Source: a virus
DNA length: 26,165 nucleotides
Virus record (IMG/VR): IMGVR_UViG_3300043775_004247
Coordinates: 1 to 26,165 of that record
Strand: one strand, 5' to 3'
The notes beneath the pieces were generated by a model, which was not told where the DNA came from, ran no database searches, and saw only the letters and a program-made list of their open reading frames with translations. This document shows positions 6,098-15,065 of the stretch, in pieces. The position numbers were made by a program, and so were the translations under genes. Each line of letters begins with the position of its first letter. Position 1 is the stretch's first letter.

Positions 6098-8383
6098 TTA
6101 AAAATTCCACAAACGTAATGCGCGGTCTGTACCATTAATTTTTAAAATTAAAAAATCTCCACTTGCAGTTAATGGTGTTATGATGTTTTGTACTGTCGCA
6201 TTACTTAATTCTATATTATTAGCATATATATTACCGGATGTCCATATATGATTTGACGCACTTATTTCTCCATTAACCGTGAAATCTTTATTTGGGGTTG
6301 ATGTTTTTACACCAACGTTTGGAAATGTACCGTTATTCCCTCCAATATGAAAAACTTCTACTCCTGCATCAATGTCATAAAAAGATGCTATGTCTCCGGT
6401 TCCACTATTTCCTATCCATGCTGCTGGTCCCGATCCTACATGTACAACACTCAGGGCACTTGTTGTAGTAAAGATGGTATTAGCAAAAGTCTGTGTACCG
6501 GAACACGAAAGGTCACCATATATAGTAACATTTTGCTGAAATAAAGTGTTACCTGTTACTGTACCGCCTGCGAGCAGTAAATAATTACCCTGATTATCAT
6601 ACGCAGATTGCCAATTAGCAGAGTTAGTGATGACAGTACTATGTGCACTCCACCAGTCATCTGAGCTAGCTGTTACTTCTTGTTCTGTTGACACCCAACC
6701 CGAACTTAATTGCCGTACAGTAGTATATGTAGCATCATATCGTGTTGTGTCAACTGCACTTCCCCATAAACCGCTGTTTGTCCAGACTGTTGTATTAGTA
6801 TCGATCCATGATGCGCTGTTTACTGCAACGGCACTCTGTACTGCGAGGTTGTCAGCACTTTGTGAGTTAAAGCTCGTGTATACGCTCACCCAACTACCAC
6901 TGTTAGCATATACATTAGAGTATGTATTCTCCCAATTTGCTGAGCTAGCACTAACTGTTGTATATGTAGATTCCCAGTTAGCTGTTAAATTTTTTATATC
7001 TGTACCTGAATAACCCCAATCAGCAGAAAATGTATTAACAGTCGAGTATGAATCACTCCAAGACCCGGAATTACCTCTTACTGTAGTGTATGTATTTTGC
7101 CAGTTACCGGTAAGAGCGCGTACCTCATTATCACTTGAACTGTTCCATGTGGCCGAATTTGTGTATACTGTTGAATATGTATCTTGCCAGTTACCTGACA
7201 GACTAGCAATTTCAGGTATGCGTGCTACTGCATTATTCCAGTCAGCGGAATATGTCTGTGTAATTGTAGATGCTTCTGTCCACCTACCGCTGTTACTTCT
7301 TACATTAGTGTATGTATTTTCCCAGTTGCTGGTCAGTATTTTAACATCAGTTCCGTTATATGACCAGAATGCTGAGTTTGTTTGTACGGTACTATATGTA
7401 TCCTCCCAATTGCCTGTAAGTGATATAAGGGCAGTATCGTTAGATGCCCATTGTGCTGAATTGTTTTGTACGGTGGTTGATATATCAATCCATGTACTAC
7501 TGTTACTATTAACATTAGTGTATGTATTTTGCCAATTACCCGTAAGTGCTCTTACACCTAAATCCGTAGAATTATCAATCGCCCATTGTGCAGAATTAGC
7601 GTTTACTATAGTGAATGTATCATTCCATTTTCCACTGCTACCATTAACGTTAGTGTATGTGTTTTGCCAGTTACCAGTAAGCGATATGAGGGCTGTGTCG
7701 TTAGATGCCCATTGTGCAGAATTATTTTGTACATTAGTGTACGTTGATGCCCATTGTGCTGAATTGTCTTGCACATTAGTGTACGTACTTTGCCAGTTAC
7801 CAGTAAGCGTTATAAGGGCGGTATCATTAGATGCCCATTGTGCTGAATTAGCATTTACAATAGACGAAGTACCTGACCATGTACCGGAGTTAGCTTGCAG
7901 TGTATTTGTGTTATCATTCCATAGTGGTGAATAATTATTAAAAAGAAGTGAAGTATAATCCCAAGTAGCAGATTCACTCCGCATTGTTGACTCCGTACTG
8001 TCCCAACCACTACTATTAAGTGCAAAGAGACTCTCCACATCATTCCATCCCGCACTATTAGCGAGCATAATACTGTATGTATTATCCCAATTTTCGGTAT
8101 CGGTACCGCCCCAACTTGCACTAAGAGCTCTTACTGTTTGATATGTAGTTTGAAAATTACTACTATTGGCGATGTAAGATGTCGATGCATTTCCCCATGC
8201 ACTACTATTTGAGTAAACAATTGTCTGTGTTTGGTTATAAACGTTGTTTAATAGATCAATAATCGGTACACGTATTTCAGATTTTAGACCGCTATCCTGA
8301 TATCCTACAAAATAGCTTGACAGTAATAATTGACTCTTGTCACGCTTAGTAAAATCAGAAAATCTCTTAGTGCTAAATGCCAT
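6098..8383 (-). CDS. Long Trp-repeat tail fibre protein (761 aa)
   Basis: Probable main long-fibre subunit. The N-terminus (1-50, FSTKRFSDFTKRDKSQLLLS then YFVGYQDSGLKSEIRVPI) resembles virion-attachment segments of fibre proteins. Residues about 60-596 contain roughly 35-40 units of the 14-residue repeat W-x3-Y-x2-V-x3-S-x2, with interruptions such as ALISLTGNW and VRALTGNW. From residue 597 the protein turns beta-rich: GGTVTGNTLFQQNVTIYGDL, then GNNGTFPNVGVKTSTPNKDF, VNGEISASNHIWTSGNIYAN, and a closing GDFLILKINGTDRALRLWNF. This is a shaft-to-tip arrangement without a recognisable S74 chaperone. The ATG at 8383 is preceded by a perfect TATAAATA box. Part of the repeat region (6611-6767) is nearly identical to the 461-aa gene, implying exchange between fibre genes. 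Confidence 0.8.
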   Translation of the reverse strand: MAFSTKRFSDFTKRDKSQLLLSSYFVGYQDSGLKSEIRVPIIDLLNNVYNQTQTIVYSNSSAWGNASTSYIANSSNFQTTYQTVRALSASWGGTDTENWDNTYSIMLANSAGWNDVESLFALNSSGWDSTESTMRSESATWDYTSLLFNNYSPLWNDNTNTLQANSGTWSGTSSIVNANSAQWASNDTALITLTGNWQSTYTNVQDNSAQWASTYTNVQNNSAQWASNDTALISLTGNWQNTYTNVNGSSGKWNDTFTIVNANSAQWAIDNSTDLGVRALTGNWQNTYTNVNSNSSTWIDISTTVQNNSAQWASNDTALISLTGNWEDTYSTVQTNSAFWSYNGTDVKILTSNWENTYTNVRSNSGRWTEASTITQTYSADWNNAVARIPEIASLSGNWQDTYSTVYTNSATWNSSSDNEVRALTGNWQNTYTTVRGNSGSWSDSYSTVNTFSADWGYSGTDIKNLTANWESTYTTVSASSANWENTYSNVYANSGSWVSVYTSFNSQSADNLAVQSAVAVNSASWIDTNTTVWTNSGLWGSAVDTTRYDATYTTVRQLSSGWVSTEQEVTASSDDWWSAHSTVITNSANWQSAYDNQGNYLLLAGGTVTGNTLFQQNVTIYGDLSCSGTQTFANTIFTTTSALSVVHVGSGPAAWIGNSGTGDIASFYDIDAGVEVFHIGGNNGTFPNVGVKTSTPNKDFTVNGEISASNHIWTSGNIYANNIELSNATVQNIITPLTASGDFLILKINGTDRALRLWNF
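6596..8206 (-). repeat. Long array of 42-bp (14-residue) Trp repeats
   Basis: The array spans most of the 761-aa fibre. Successive Trp residues are usually exactly 14 apart (for example WQNTYTNVQDNSAQ, then WASTYTNVQNNSAQ, then WASNDTALISLTGN), with a few units of 15-17 residues. Hydrophobic positions 1, 5, 8 and 12 follow 4-3-4-3 spacing, as in two heptads of a coiled coil. Confidence 0.85.
6611..6767 (-). repeat. 157-bp near-identical block, copy B (partner 383-539)
   Basis: This segment of the 761-aa fibre matches 383-539 with three mismatches and no gaps. Flanking sequence is clearly more diverged, as expected for gene conversion or recombination between two fibre genes about 6 kb apart. 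Confidence 0.9.
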
Positions 8384-8388
8384 ACTAT

Positions 8389-8396
8389 TATTTATA
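8389..8396 (-). promoter_or_regulatory. Perfect TATAAATA late promoter-like box
   Basis: The minus strand reads TATAAATA, then ATAGT, then the ATG at 8383, so only 5 nt separate the box from the start. It is identical to the T4 late promoter consensus octamer. It lies across the stop of the 1056-aa gene. Confidence 0.65.
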
Positions 8397-11300
8397 GACT
8401 ATACATTATATTTAAGCCGTCCTCGGTTGCGATATATTCCCCATCAAAAGTAATGTATGGTACTGGTGGATCAATGTGTCCCCACACGAAAGTATTATCT
8501 GACGCGTCAATACTACCTGTTCTTGAACCTATTGTTGCGTAATTATCAAATTCTGTTAAAAAAGCAGGATTAGCGAAGTTTAAATCTAATACATCCATTG
8601 TCGGCATGTACATTGTTTGAGTTTTTATAGCTACAACACCGCTAATATATGCAAACTCTATTACGAAAATATAAAACATACATGACACATCACGTCCTAC
8701 ATATGTCAATTTGTATGTGTCAGTATCATTGTTATATGTCAAGACAGGTTTATCAATTTCTATAATATTGAGCTCTATGCTTTTGTCAATTAATGAAAAG
8801 CTACGCAACATTTCAAAAGTTAAACTCTCATCACGCTCCTGTGGATAAACCTGTGAAAATTCTTTCGTACCTATATCATATAAAAATACTTTTGGGTATA
8901 TTATTTTGTAATTTGATGCACTTAACTCCGGAAGTATACACATCTTGCATACAAGAAGATTATTATTTATTTCATCGAACCATACAGTAGATACTTTCTC
9001 AAACTCACGATGCGTACCTTTCGAGATGGCATTCATTGTACCTGTATTACTGTAAATCTTGCTACCATCAGGTGATGGTACTACGGCATCAAATATTGCG
9101 TAATTTTCTGTCTCTAATAAAATTGTATCATAATATATATCGAAGTTTATAACCTTTGTATATAGTTCTTCCTGTATAGTATTATTATATTTGATGAATA
9201 TTGCGCTTAGTGCTGAAGAGAGTGGCAATACTTTAGAGTCTGACGCGCGTCTAAAATACATATCACCATATACTCTATATTCTGCATCATAAATTGTTTT
9301 ATTTTCTGTTACATATGATGATGTGGTGTCGATGACAGTTTCACGTAAAGGTATATGGTAATCAAGGAAAAAAACAGATTCAGTATATAAGGATGGAGCG
9401 CTACCTGCTCCGCAAGGTTGACCGCTATTCGCTACAAAATAAAAACTACCATCATAATCACCGATAGATGTAAACGGTGGTGTATATGTAAAATCACCTG
9501 GGTATGCAAAAGTAGCGCGGTATGTCGGGAGATTTAAGTGATTGACGCCACCGTCTACCAGCTCTTCGTAGTACAATGCTGAGTTGTTAGGGTCATATGA
9601 TGGGCTGTCAGTTGGCATGTCTGGCAGTAACGAATCATTTGAAAGTGTAAATGATTGACCGTCTTTTACATTACAATCATACTCTACATTAATATAATCT
9701 TCACAGAAACTTTCGGGCTGAAACTCATAAGATATGATTGTATAGTCGACACTAGAAAGTGAAAATCTGCCTGTACCGGAGGGTGTGTTGTTGAAGGTAG
9801 AGGTAGATGTTTTTAAGATTACTCCAGAATAACCTTTTTCAGTATCTACAACATTATAGTTAAAATTAAACCCCGAAATAGAATCGTAAAATACATGACC
9901 GTCCAAAACGAGACATTGGAATGGCAGAGATGTAGTTTTTGAAAGCTCCTGTGTTACTTTATACGGCTCAACGTCTTTATACAATCCGTAATCGTTACCG
10001 TAAATATCACTCTTATACTGTATGAGTGTTTTATTAATAGGTAATTGTGTTTGTATTCTTTCATCAATAGGAAACAAATTGGCAGGTACCAGTGGATAAA
10101 CATCGCTGTTTGCCCATATGTTCTTTTTTTCACCTTTAAAAAATTCTTGAGAATCTGAATATCTTACTAAACCAAAGTTTGATATGTTTAAGCTCTGTTC
10201 ACGCGATTGATAAGCGCGGAAAGTATGTAGTTGATAATCTGACTTGACGTCACCGAATGCATATTGGTTAGAAAAATCGAGTTTGTTGAAATAATTTTCC
10301 TCACGAAATATAAACGGTGTTCGAAAATCCTGCTGTGTATTACTTGTAATGTTACCGTATTTTGATGGATCAGGGAAATAATATACAGTATTCGGATCAA
10401 GTACCTCTTTTACAACGGGGACGAATTTAAAATTCGTAAAGTGTAATAACCCTTGTTTGTCTGGTTTAAAAAATAAACCTACTTCTTTACCCGTCTTTAA
10501 GAATTCTTCACTAGGAACAGCTGCGACGCTAGGGTAGCGTTTATTTAAAATATTTGCAAATTCACTTTCAGCTTCAAATAAAATGCCTGAAGTGCTAATA
10601 CTGCCTGTAGAATTAGTTTGTAAATAATAAAAATCAGTACCTATAAATTTTGTAACAAAATTTTTCTGATCAACAAGATTTAAAGACTCAGGTTGCTGTA
10701 CGCTTATAAGCTTTGTATAATCACTATCTTTTAAAAATCCGAGTTGTGTAGAATTAATGGCTGGATCAATTGTTAAATTTTTACCAAGCTCGATAAGGTA
10801 AAACGGATAAAGAAATATTGCTCTTAATATACTTTCATCCAGATTTAAAAACAAATATGGGTCAACAGTATATTGGTTTAAATTAAAATATTTTGAACGT
10901 TCATCATTATTGCTATTGTACGCAGACGCAGGAGCAACTGGTGATATATCATAATAATTTGAATACACGTCGTAAATATCTTCAACTTCTACGACAGTAT
11001 CATTTTTAATTGAGGAAATAGGTGAATATAAAGATGATGTATCTCTTACATAATCATCAGTAGTTACAGTTTCGATTATAGCGTTATATATAAGTTTCTG
11101 TACACCATAATTTGAACCGTTTAAATTGTTAGCTAGTGCTGTATTTTGTACTTTGTCACGCAGTGTGGAGTAATAGAGACATATATCTTTTAGCTTTTTT
11201 GCAAAAAACGGTACTGCGGCAGCTAGATCGCGCTGATTTGTTGGATCAATATTCTTGAGAAACCTCTGTTCGTCGACAGTAGAATAATTAATAACAATAT

Positions 11301-11562
11301 CATTAATAAGGCTAAAATAAAGCTTTTGTATTGTTGCTTGACTATCTGCTTTCGATATATTTTTTTGTGTAAACCAATTATTGAGATAAGAGCTATAACG
11401 CGCAAGATATTCTTCAGTACCTGAAGTAATATTTTCACCGCCAAATTTTGCCCATTCAATAAATGTTAATGGTTCATTATTGTCAATTGGCAGTTGTGTG
11501 GGTGTTAATGATGTTACAGAGTTAGGTAACCTATCATCTATAAACCTTGTGATATCCGACAT
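8392..11562 (-). CDS. Giant virion protein, possible gp7-position baseplate component (1056 aa)
   Basis: I do not recognise a family. The N-terminal third is helical and polar, with a conserved-looking stretch (PFFAKKLKDICLYYSTLRDK, then TALANNLNGSNYGVQKLIYN, about residues 118-162) suggesting a protein-protein interface. The remainder is beta-rich with many Tyr and Asn residues, and near the C-terminus has a run of short strands. There is no signal peptide or clear membrane segment. It is third downstream of gp25- and gp6-like genes, and its length is close to T4 gp7 (about 1030 aa), so a baseplate wedge or tail structural role is plausible from position only. The base composition is AT-rich like the gp6-like gene and unlike the fibre locus. 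An ATTAAATA box ends 5 nt before the ATG at 11562. Confidence 0.7.
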   Translation of the reverse strand: MSDITRFIDDRLPNSVTSLTPTQLPIDNNEPLTFIEWAKFGGENITSGTEEYLARYSSYLNNWFTQKNISKADSQATIQKLYFSLINDIVINYSTVDEQRFLKNIDPTNQRDLAAAVPFFAKKLKDICLYYSTLRDKVQNTALANNLNGSNYGVQKLIYNAIIETVTTDDYVRDTSSLYSPISSIKNDTVVEVEDIYDVYSNYYDISPVAPASAYNSNNDERSKYFNLNQYTVDPYLFLNLDESILRAIFLYPFYLIELGKNLTIDPAINSTQLGFLKDSDYTKLISVQQPESLNLVDQKNFVTKFIGTDFYYLQTNSTGSISTSGILFEAESEFANILNKRYPSVAAVPSEEFLKTGKEVGLFFKPDKQGLLHFTNFKFVPVVKEVLDPNTVYYFPDPSKYGNITSNTQQDFRTPFIFREENYFNKLDFSNQYAFGDVKSDYQLHTFRAYQSREQSLNISNFGLVRYSDSQEFFKGEKKNIWANSDVYPLVPANLFPIDERIQTQLPINKTLIQYKSDIYGNDYGLYKDVEPYKVTQELSKTTSLPFQCLVLDGHVFYDSISGFNFNYNVVDTEKGYSGVILKTSTSTFNNTPSGTGRFSLSSVDYTIISYEFQPESFCEDYINVEYDCNVKDGQSFTLSNDSLLPDMPTDSPSYDPNNSALYYEELVDGGVNHLNLPTYRATFAYPGDFTYTPPFTSIGDYDGSFYFVANSGQPCGAGSAPSLYTESVFFLDYHIPLRETVIDTTSSYVTENKTIYDAEYRVYGDMYFRRASDSKVLPLSSALSAIFIKYNNTIQEELYTKVINFDIYYDTILLETENYAIFDAVVPSPDGSKIYSNTGTMNAISKGTHREFEKVSTVWFDEINNNLLVCKMCILPELSASNYKIIYPKVFLYDIGTKEFSQVYPQERDESLTFEMLRSFSLIDKSIELNIIEIDKPVLTYNNDTDTYKLTYVGRDVSCMFYIFVIEFAYISGVVAIKTQTMYMPTMDVLDLNFANPAFLTEFDNYATIGSRTGSIDASDNTFVWGHIDPPVPYITFDGEYIATEDGLNIMYSL

Positions 11563-11567
11563 ATATG

Positions 11568-11575
11568 TATTTAAT
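11568..11575 (-). promoter_or_regulatory. Late promoter-like box upstream of the 1056-aa gene
   Basis: The minus strand reads ATTAAATA followed by CATAT and the ATG at 11562. It differs from TATAAATA at the first and third positions. It overlaps the stop codon region of the 1164-aa gene. Confidence 0.45.
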
Positions 11576-14500
11576 TGTTATATGTTATATTAGCAGCAGA
11601 AGTAAATAGAAGTAATCCTTTTGTTAACTCATAACTTAAGAGTGTCTGTGCAATTCCGTTATCCTTGCTCCACATATCAAAAGAACTTTGATTATAGCTT
11701 AAGGTTGTATGCGGATCATCCCAATTAATAACATTATTATATATCGTACCATCATATACAGAGTTTATTTCGTAAAATTTATAATAAATGCTTATATCTA
11801 TACCTGAAATTGATGGTGGTGCTACTAAATTCCATCCCCAAAAATATGAGAAAGTTGACAGAGGTAATACACTTGACAGTGTATAATTGTTTATGCCTTT
11901 ATCGTTTACTTTAGTAAACATATCAGCAAACCTTTCATACGCAACTACTGGCTTACCTGCAATAATGGTACCGGAGAGAGGTGATATTTCTTTACCTAAA
12001 TTTACCCCATACTTTGTGTTTACAGGGTTTGTATATTTGTAATCAAAGTTACTATTATATGTGTTGACGTCACCGAAAAGATGTTTATGTTTTATTGATA
12101 AGATGTCAACTACCCGTCTAAGTTGCGGGGGGTAAGAGTAGTTGTATTTTTCAAAAGAAACTATAAATTCTGTGCAAAATGATAATAATGTTTCAAGCGT
12201 ACACTTATTAATGTCAGTTTTATTAGTAACAAAGTTTGCTATTCTTTCATATACTGTTTTGCCAAGCTCGTATGGTTGTGAACTCCCGTCACCAACGATT
12301 TTACCGAGAAAATCATCAAAAAATATTTCTTTATCAAAGAGTACTTCTTGGTGTCTTATAGATTTGTAAAATTCAGCGAGGTTGTAATCTTCATTAATTT
12401 TTGCGATATTATACATTCCCTCAGAAGAGTATATATTAAATGTATTGGATATGCCGGTCAAGTACTTGACAGTTGTAGACGGCACCATGTATTTATTAAT
12501 CCATCTTTGCCCAAACCAATCACCATATGCTTGAAATTGTTCAGTTTCAAAAGATGATAATGGGTATGATGATAATACCGGTGGGTACTGTAGATCTAAG
12601 TATGATTGAAATGTAAATGATGATGTAGGTGGTAATGTACTATCAAGAACATAAGCCTTGCGATCCATATTATTAATAACCCAAATAAAATCAGCTGTAT
12701 CACATGCAAGCCCAACAAGGCTACCGATATATGACGTCTGATTTCCTGCGGAGCCTGCTATATAATGTGTGGTATTACGTGTTATTGCATCGATTCTTGT
12801 TAAAGTTTGCTTACCATGCGTAACCCACGCATTTTGACCGCCATCGACAGCGATATTGCCAACCATTTTGAACCCGGATAGTGGGTAACCTGATACTTTC
12901 GTGCCATCTTTTTTAAATTTATATACTAAATCGTTATATGCAGTAAGCGTACTACCTGTTGTGTTGTTGTTTACTGCAGTAACCCATATGTTATAGTCCC
13001 TATCGGCACATATCTCTACAGGTTGCACGCGCTTTGGAAAGTGTATTGCAGTTAACAACACTCCGTTGGTATCATACTTACATAAAAAGTTTGAAAGAGG
13101 GTGTGTGTAAGCGACCCAAACGTTATCATCTCTATCAGTTTCGACGCATGCAGGTAATAATGTTGATTCACCGACATACGCGCTCAATCTCGGTACATTA
13201 TAAGAACTACCTTCATAATAGAAGGTATTATCGTATGGTGGTAGAGCGATATTTGTGACATACCCTTTCACATTATTAATTTTAATTACAATACCAGTTT
13301 CGTAAAGAGCACACCATACATTTTGCTTACTATCCAGCGCTATGCTTGACGGTGCTGCAGCATTAGGGTAATAAGATGCAGCACTCAACGGCACTTTCAG
13401 TCTATAGTCTCTTTGATAAATAAGACTATTAATAATAGTAGGGCATGCCGAGAGTCTAAATTGCTTGATTAACGTACCGTCAGCTTTATAATTCAGTATA
13501 GTATCATTAGTCGAGTCTGCTACCCATGCCTGATAGTCATTATTCTTACCAGCACCTGAAGGTGCTACGGAAATAGCCAGTATATTACGATTAGGTTCTG
13601 TTTTTAAGAATAATTGTGCAGCAGTTAATGTCATCGACACAAATCCAGCGCAGCTGTCGTAGAAGTTTTGTTTAAGAACCTGCATCAAATAACTATATTG
13701 CGGTACCGCTACGTAACCTAAAAGAGCATCTTTTGGAAAATTAATAGGATCAATAAGTGTAATAGCTGCTGTGAGTGCACAATTTAGTGCTGTTTCATCA
13801 GATACAAAATATCCCTTATAAAACCCACCGGTAAATTGTGGTATTTGGTCGTCAAAATCATCATAAAATTTTACATTAGTAACTGGTACAAGACCATTAT
13901 CCGTTACTTTAACAATACCTGTTTCAATAGAATTTACACCTATCGTAGAGAGCGTGGGGTGTACTGTCATTGAGGACAACGGTGGGTATGTCTTTGTTGT
14001 AAAATTATCATTATCTTTTAATTTTACAACAAAAGGTACTGGTGTATATTGCCAGCTTATTTCTGGCATTTCAAACTTTGTTGTTGAAAGAGTGCCTTCG
14101 CCATCAATACCTGTAGTGGTTATAGAGAGGTGGTCTGCAGGATTATGTCTCACTTTAATAATCGGCTGTGAGAGTGGTTTTAAGGACTGAAAGTGTGCCG
14201 GCAACGGCTTGATTACATCATAAACATTATTGTATTGTGTGAATTTATCGTTAAGTAGTGTATTATTTGGTGTAGCAAAAACAAAGATGGGGTTTTCACG
14301 AGAAGTGAAATTTTTTGCTCTATCATCAACATAATAAAACTCTGCTTCACCAGTAACACCGGTAAATATACTACCTTCCTCATCTTTTGAGCATATGTTA
14401 AATTCTTTTGTTGTATTATTGAGTTTTGCGTAAATTTCGGTTAAGTTTGCTGTTACAGTATCAACATCTGTATATGCTTCCGAACTACCTAACTTTTGTT

Positions 14501-15065
14501 TTATTTTAAAACGGCTTAGTAAGCGCAAATGTGACCATTTATCGTTAAAGAAATTATCAATATTTTGATAATCGCCGGATGCACCAGATGCATAAAGTGA
14601 AAATGTGTGGCCAGTTGCGCTAACAGCGTGGTAGTTCTGCCAACTGTCACGCACCAATATTTTTAGCGGGTCACCAATCTTGCTTGCTGGGATATCGTAA
14701 ATTAGTTTTCCAATATCATCAAATACGTAATCAAACGGTATGAAGTCAAATATTTTTACTGTTGGTGTATATATACTTTCATATGCTTCACCGTGTACGT
14801 CAAGTATTGTAAGTTTTACCTGGTATTCACCAGGCCATTGATATATATGGCTTGCTGTTAAGTTATTAGAAAATGTACCGTCGCCGAAATCCCATCTAAC
14901 TATTTTATTTGATACGCCGAGCGCACCAGAAAGTAAATCCGATGACGTTAAATCGGGTCTAAAGATAAGAGGTGTATTTTCAAGCGTATATGAAGAAAGA
15001 GCGTTACCCCCTGTATAATCATTTATATAAAAATAAAGATATGAGCGTTTAAAATCTGTATTCAT
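11571..15065 (-). CDS. Giant virion protein with PKD domain and Vgb/NHL-like beta-propeller (1164 aa)
   Basis: Likely tail or baseplate-associated structural protein. Residues about 30-105 form a PKD domain, with WDFGDGTFSNN (58-68), then HIYQWPGEYQVKLTILD (73-89), the classic strand-turn pattern of these Ig-like modules. Residues about 500-830 contain repeated blade motifs of the form D-x-x-x-N-V/I-W-V/C (for example ALDSKQNVWCAL, ETDRDDNVWVAY, CADRDYNIWVTA, AVDGGQNAWVTH, CDTADFIWVINN). These resemble virginiamycin-B-lyase/NHL beta-propellers. The C-terminal region (about 870-1164) has no recognised domain. The ATG overlaps the gp6-like gene stop (TAATG), so the two are probably translated together, tying this protein to the baseplate. 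Both domains are common in extracellular binding proteins; a glycan- or surface-contact role is inferred. Confidence 0.78.
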   Translation of the reverse strand: MNTDFKRSYLYFYINDYTGGNALSSYTLENTPLIFRPDLTSSDLLSGALGVSNKIVRWDFGDGTFSNNLTASHIYQWPGEYQVKLTILDVHGEAYESIYTPTVKIFDFIPFDYVFDDIGKLIYDIPASKIGDPLKILVRDSWQNYHAVSATGHTFSLYASGASGDYQNIDNFFNDKWSHLRLLSRFKIKQKLGSSEAYTDVDTVTANLTEIYAKLNNTTKEFNICSKDEEGSIFTGVTGEAEFYYVDDRAKNFTSRENPIFVFATPNNTLLNDKFTQYNNVYDVIKPLPAHFQSLKPLSQPIIKVRHNPADHLSITTTGIDGEGTLSTTKFEMPEISWQYTPVPFVVKLKDNDNFTTKTYPPLSSMTVHPTLSTIGVNSIETGIVKVTDNGLVPVTNVKFYDDFDDQIPQFTGGFYKGYFVSDETALNCALTAAITLIDPINFPKDALLGYVAVPQYSYLMQVLKQNFYDSCAGFVSMTLTAAQLFLKTEPNRNILAISVAPSGAGKNNDYQAWVADSTNDTILNYKADGTLIKQFRLSACPTIINSLIYQRDYRLKVPLSAASYYPNAAAPSSIALDSKQNVWCALYETGIVIKINNVKGYVTNIALPPYDNTFYYEGSSYNVPRLSAYVGESTLLPACVETDRDDNVWVAYTHPLSNFLCKYDTNGVLLTAIHFPKRVQPVEICADRDYNIWVTAVNNNTTGSTLTAYNDLVYKFKKDGTKVSGYPLSGFKMVGNIAVDGGQNAWVTHGKQTLTRIDAITRNTTHYIAGSAGNQTSYIGSLVGLACDTADFIWVINNMDRKAYVLDSTLPPTSSFTFQSYLDLQYPPVLSSYPLSSFETEQFQAYGDWFGQRWINKYMVPSTTVKYLTGISNTFNIYSSEGMYNIAKINEDYNLAEFYKSIRHQEVLFDKEIFFDDFLGKIVGDGSSQPYELGKTVYERIANFVTNKTDINKCTLETLLSFCTEFIVSFEKYNYSYPPQLRRVVDILSIKHKHLFGDVNTYNSNFDYKYTNPVNTKYGVNLGKEISPLSGTIIAGKPVVAYERFADMFTKVNDKGINNYTLSSVLPLSTFSYFWGWNLVAPPSISGIDISIYYKFYEINSVYDGTIYNNVINWDDPHTTLSYNQSSFDMWSKDNGIAQTLLSYELTKGLLLFTSAANITYNN

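Noticed and set aside
6627-7013. 128-aa plus-strand open frame
   Set aside because: Same antisense repeat effect within the 761-aa fibre gene.
7086-7934. 282-aa plus-strand open frame opposite the 761-aa fibre, with its own repeated phrase (VYVFCQLPVS)
   Set aside because: It is the antisense reading of the 42-bp repeats, whose codons lack stops in that frame. It has no promoter-like box, and the opposite strand has a clear protein pattern.
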